Below are positions 61,856-64,000 of a DNA stretch of 64,000 nt, piece by piece. A model generated the notes under the pieces. It saw only the letters and a program-made list of their open reading frames with translations, searched no databases and was not told the DNA's origin. Source of the DNA: an uncultured Selenomonadales bacterium (GTDB lineage Bacteria > Bacillota > Negativicutes > Selenomonadales > Selenomonadaceae); NCBI GenBank assembly GCA_947304355.1, contig CAMZAX010000001.1, positions 1 to 64,000 on the forward strand, given 5' to 3'. Each line of letters starts with the position of its first letter. Position 1 is the stretch's first letter. Made by a program: the position numbers and the translations under genes.

Positions 61856-61902
61856 TGACGCGCTTTTAACTCCTAACTCCTATCTCCTAACTCCTAATTA
61901 AA
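61822..61902. repeat. Heptamer-built hairpin element E (AACTCCT class)
   Basis: Near-copy of element D including the GAYGACGCRMTTTTAACTCCTAA centre; overlaps the sirtuin stop codon. Confidence 0.85.
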
Positions 61903-61918
61903 TTTTGGGGGTGTTCGG

Positions 61919-63352
61919 TTGAGCTTTTTTCGCTACATAAATCGCACGATGAATTCTTCGCGGTCGCTGATTCTGTTCGTGACGTTCGCGGGCTTTTTCT
62001 TCGTGCGGACGACGCTTTTGCCGCTGAGCCACGACGATTACGCCTACGCGTTCATTTGGGACGGCGAACACGGCGGCAACTTGGAGGCAATGCAATTCGG
62101 CTCGCCCGAAGTCGAAACGCGTCAACGAGTCGAATCCGTCAACGACATTGTTCGTTCAATGGAGTCGCATTACTTCACGTGGGGCGGACGTATTTTCGCG
62201 CACGGGCTTGCGCAATTTTTCATATGGCTCGGCAAACCCGCGTTCGACGTGGCAAATACCGTGATGTTCGTCTTTTTAATCCTGACTATAATCAACCTTG
62301 CAAACACGTGGCTGAAAATTTCACGCAAGGCGTTGGTGTGGATTTTCTTGAGTTTTTTCCTGTTCGCGGCGTGTTCGCTGACGAGTATGCTTTGGCTTAC
62401 GGGCGCGTGCAATTACATGTGGATGGCGTTCTTTCAGCTGTTTTTCCTCACGCCGTACGTCAAGGCGTTGCGTTCGCACGAGGCGGGCAATTCCGCGCTC
62501 AACGTCGTGCTGATGATTTTGCTTGGGCTTTTGGCGGGCTGGTCGAACGAGGCGGGCTCCTTGGCGACGGTTTGCCTTACGCTGTTCCTGGTCGTCATGT
62601 GCAAGGCGCGCGGCGTCTTCCGTCCGTGGATGATTGCGGGGCTTTTGGCGTTGATTGTCGGTTGCGCGTTCATGTTGCTTGCGCCGGGCAATTTCGTCCG
62701 CTTGGAGTTTGCGCACCCGCATTTCGTCTACACGGAGGAACTTTTTTACGAACACTTGACCGAAGGCTTTGACCGCGTTGTCGGCGCGGATTTGCTCGCG
62801 CTGATTCCGATGTTCGTGTACTTTTTGCGGCGCGGCTTCGGCAGTTTGACGACGGCTGATATTTTGATGTTGGCGTTCGCGACGGCGGGTTTGCTCGTGC
62901 CTGCGGCAATGCTTGTGTCGCCCGAATTCAACTTGCGGGTTTCGGTGCCTTCGCTGGCGTTCGTGCTTGTCGCGTCGACGAGTGCGATTTTGGAAATGGA
63001 GCGGCAAAGCTTGAAGTTCAACTTGCAACTGCCGCCGAAATTCCTGCGCGGCGTGACGACGGTGTTGACTTCGATATTGGTCGCGTACTTCGTCACGTTT
63101 ATCTACGTCGACATATCGATATTCAACGCGGCGCGGCGGCAAGTGCGTTACATTGAGCGAACGGCGTACCTTGACCCGGTGCCCATGCCGATAATGCCCG
63201 TCCGTCACCGCTTCGAGAAAATCCAGGGCGACAGGAGCGCGGTGCCGTATCTGAAATTTTTCGCCGGCATCAACGAGAATCCGTACTTTTGTCTGAACTT
63301 GCTGGTTGCGCAATATTACGGCGTCCGTCACGTCGTCGGCGTCAATGATTAG
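61919..63352 (+). CDS. Polytopic membrane protein (DUF6056-like)
   Basis: Multiple TM segments; FAHGLAQFFIWLGKPAFDVANT, LTGACNYMW. Confidence 0.7.
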   Translation: MSFFRYINRTMNSSRSLILFVTFAGFFFVRTTLLPLSHDDYAYAFIWDGEHGGNLEAMQFGSPEVETRQRVESVNDIVRSMESHYFTWGGRIFAHGLAQFFIWLGKPAFDVANTVMFVFLILTIINLANTWLKISRKALVWIFLSFFLFAACSLTSMLWLTGACNYMWMAFFQLFFLTPYVKALRSHEAGNSALNVVLMILLGLLAGWSNEAGSLATVCLTLFLVVMCKARGVFRPWMIAGLLALIVGCAFMLLAPGNFVRLEFAHPHFVYTEELFYEHLTEGFDRVVGADLLALIPMFVYFLRRGFGSLTTADILMLAFATAGLLVPAAMLVSPEFNLRVSVPSLAFVLVASTSAILEMERQSLKFNLQLPPKFLRGVTTVLTSILVAYFVTFIYVDISIFNAARRQVRYIERTAYLDPVPMPIMPVRHRFEKIQGDRSAVPYLKFFAGINENPYFCLNLLVAQYYGVRHVVGVND

Positions 63353-63363
63353 GAGGTTTTCAC

Positions 63364-63711
63364 ATGAGCGATTGTATTTTCTGCAAGATTGCGGCGGGCG
63401 AAATCCCCGCGCAAAAAGTTTACGAGGACGACAGCGTTATCGCGTTCAAAGACCTGTCGCCACAAGCACCGATTCACGTGCTGATTGTCCCGAAGAAACA
63501 CATTCAAAGCGTCGCGCACTTCACGGCGGAAGACAAGGAACTCGCCGCGCACATTTTCGTTGACGTGGTGCCAAAGCTCGCCGCCGACTTTGACGTTGCG
63601 GACGCGGGCTTTCGGCTCGTCGTGAACACGGGCGACGACGGCGGGCAGACCGTTGGGCATTTGCACGTTCACTTCCTCGCCAAACGCAAAATGACTTGGC
63701 CGCCGGGCTGA
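63364..63711 (+). CDS. HIT-family (HinT-like) hydrolase
   Basis: CIFCKIAAGEIPAQKVYEDD...GQTVGHLHVHFL. Confidence 0.94.
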   Translation: MSDCIFCKIAAGEIPAQKVYEDDSVIAFKDLSPQAPIHVLIVPKKHIQSVAHFTAEDKELAAHIFVDVVPKLAADFDVADAGFRLVVNTGDDGGQTVGHLHVHFLAKRKMTWPPG

Positions 63712-64000
63712 TGGAAAATAAATTTCGCTCGGCGTATTGGGACAACATCAAGGGCTTTCTGATAATCTTGGTGGTATTCGCGCATTGCCTGTTCGGTCTG
63801 CAGGGGCGGTCGCTCAACGATTTTTTGGTCGACGCGATTTACATGTTCCACATGCCGGCATTCGTATTCGTGTCGGGCTTCTTCAGCAAAAGCGAACATT
63901 CGCGCTCGTTCTTCCCGATGATGAACTTGCTGATTGCGTTCGTCCTGCTTAACGGCTTTTTTCTGTTGCGCGCAATCTTTTGGGCTGTCGGCGTGCCGAC
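63711..64000 (+). CDS. Acyltransferase 3 family membrane protein (truncated by window end)
   Basis: MENKFRSAYWDNIKGFLIILVVFAHCLFGL...FHMPAFVFVSGFFSK. Confidence 0.8.
   Translation, partial: MENKFRSAYWDNIKGFLIILVVFAHCLFGLQGRSLNDFLVDAIYMFHMPAFVFVSGFFSKSEHSRSFFPMMNLLIAFVLLNGFFLLRAIFWAVGVP

Noticed and set aside
1-64000. Prophage, transposase or integrase genes
   Set aside because: None recognised in any frame; repeats present are non-coding hairpins.

Overview
64 kb window from what looks like a diderm Firmicute (Negativicutes-like; inferred from a heptose kinase gene alongside ddh, hisZ and suf genes). Main blocks: (i) 1.9-18.8 kb, a signalling island of hybrid histidine kinases, receivers, a GGDEF regulator and an RsbV/RsbW/SpoIIE-type partner-switching module with two paralogous sensor phosphatases; (ii) 19-34.9 kb, mostly housekeeping (amidase, mutS, ddh, TtcA-like, tRNA-Ala, hemB, hemL, rfaE1-like, hisZ, HD hydrolase); (iii) 34.9-40.6 kb, a SCIFF-type radical SAM maturase and a 1413-aa beta-roll repeat protein carrying a CAP domain; (iv) 40.7-46.5 kb, a minus-strand cluster of a zinc-ribbon TRAFAC-like GTPase, a giant zinc-ribbon/FN3-like protein, a secreted protein and a SYLF protein; (v) 46.4-63.9 kb, glycosyltransferases, gpmI, a pgk-tpi fusion, gap, prfA, a radical SAM/SPASM gene, an unusual suf cluster, metQ, a sirtuin, HIT and an acyltransferase. 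Best leads: a dispersed family of intergenic hairpins built from four tandem heptamers per arm (up to seven loci, several sequence classes); an exact 381-bp tandem duplication of an Hpt domain; a poly-G(11) contingency-like tract switching a fucosyltransferase-like gene off, and a second gene with G10 and A8 tracts; the GTPase/giant partner operon; and a gene-conversion-like 321-bp identical tract between the two SpoIIE paralogues. All calls come from reading the sequence and the supplied ORFs; no searches were run.
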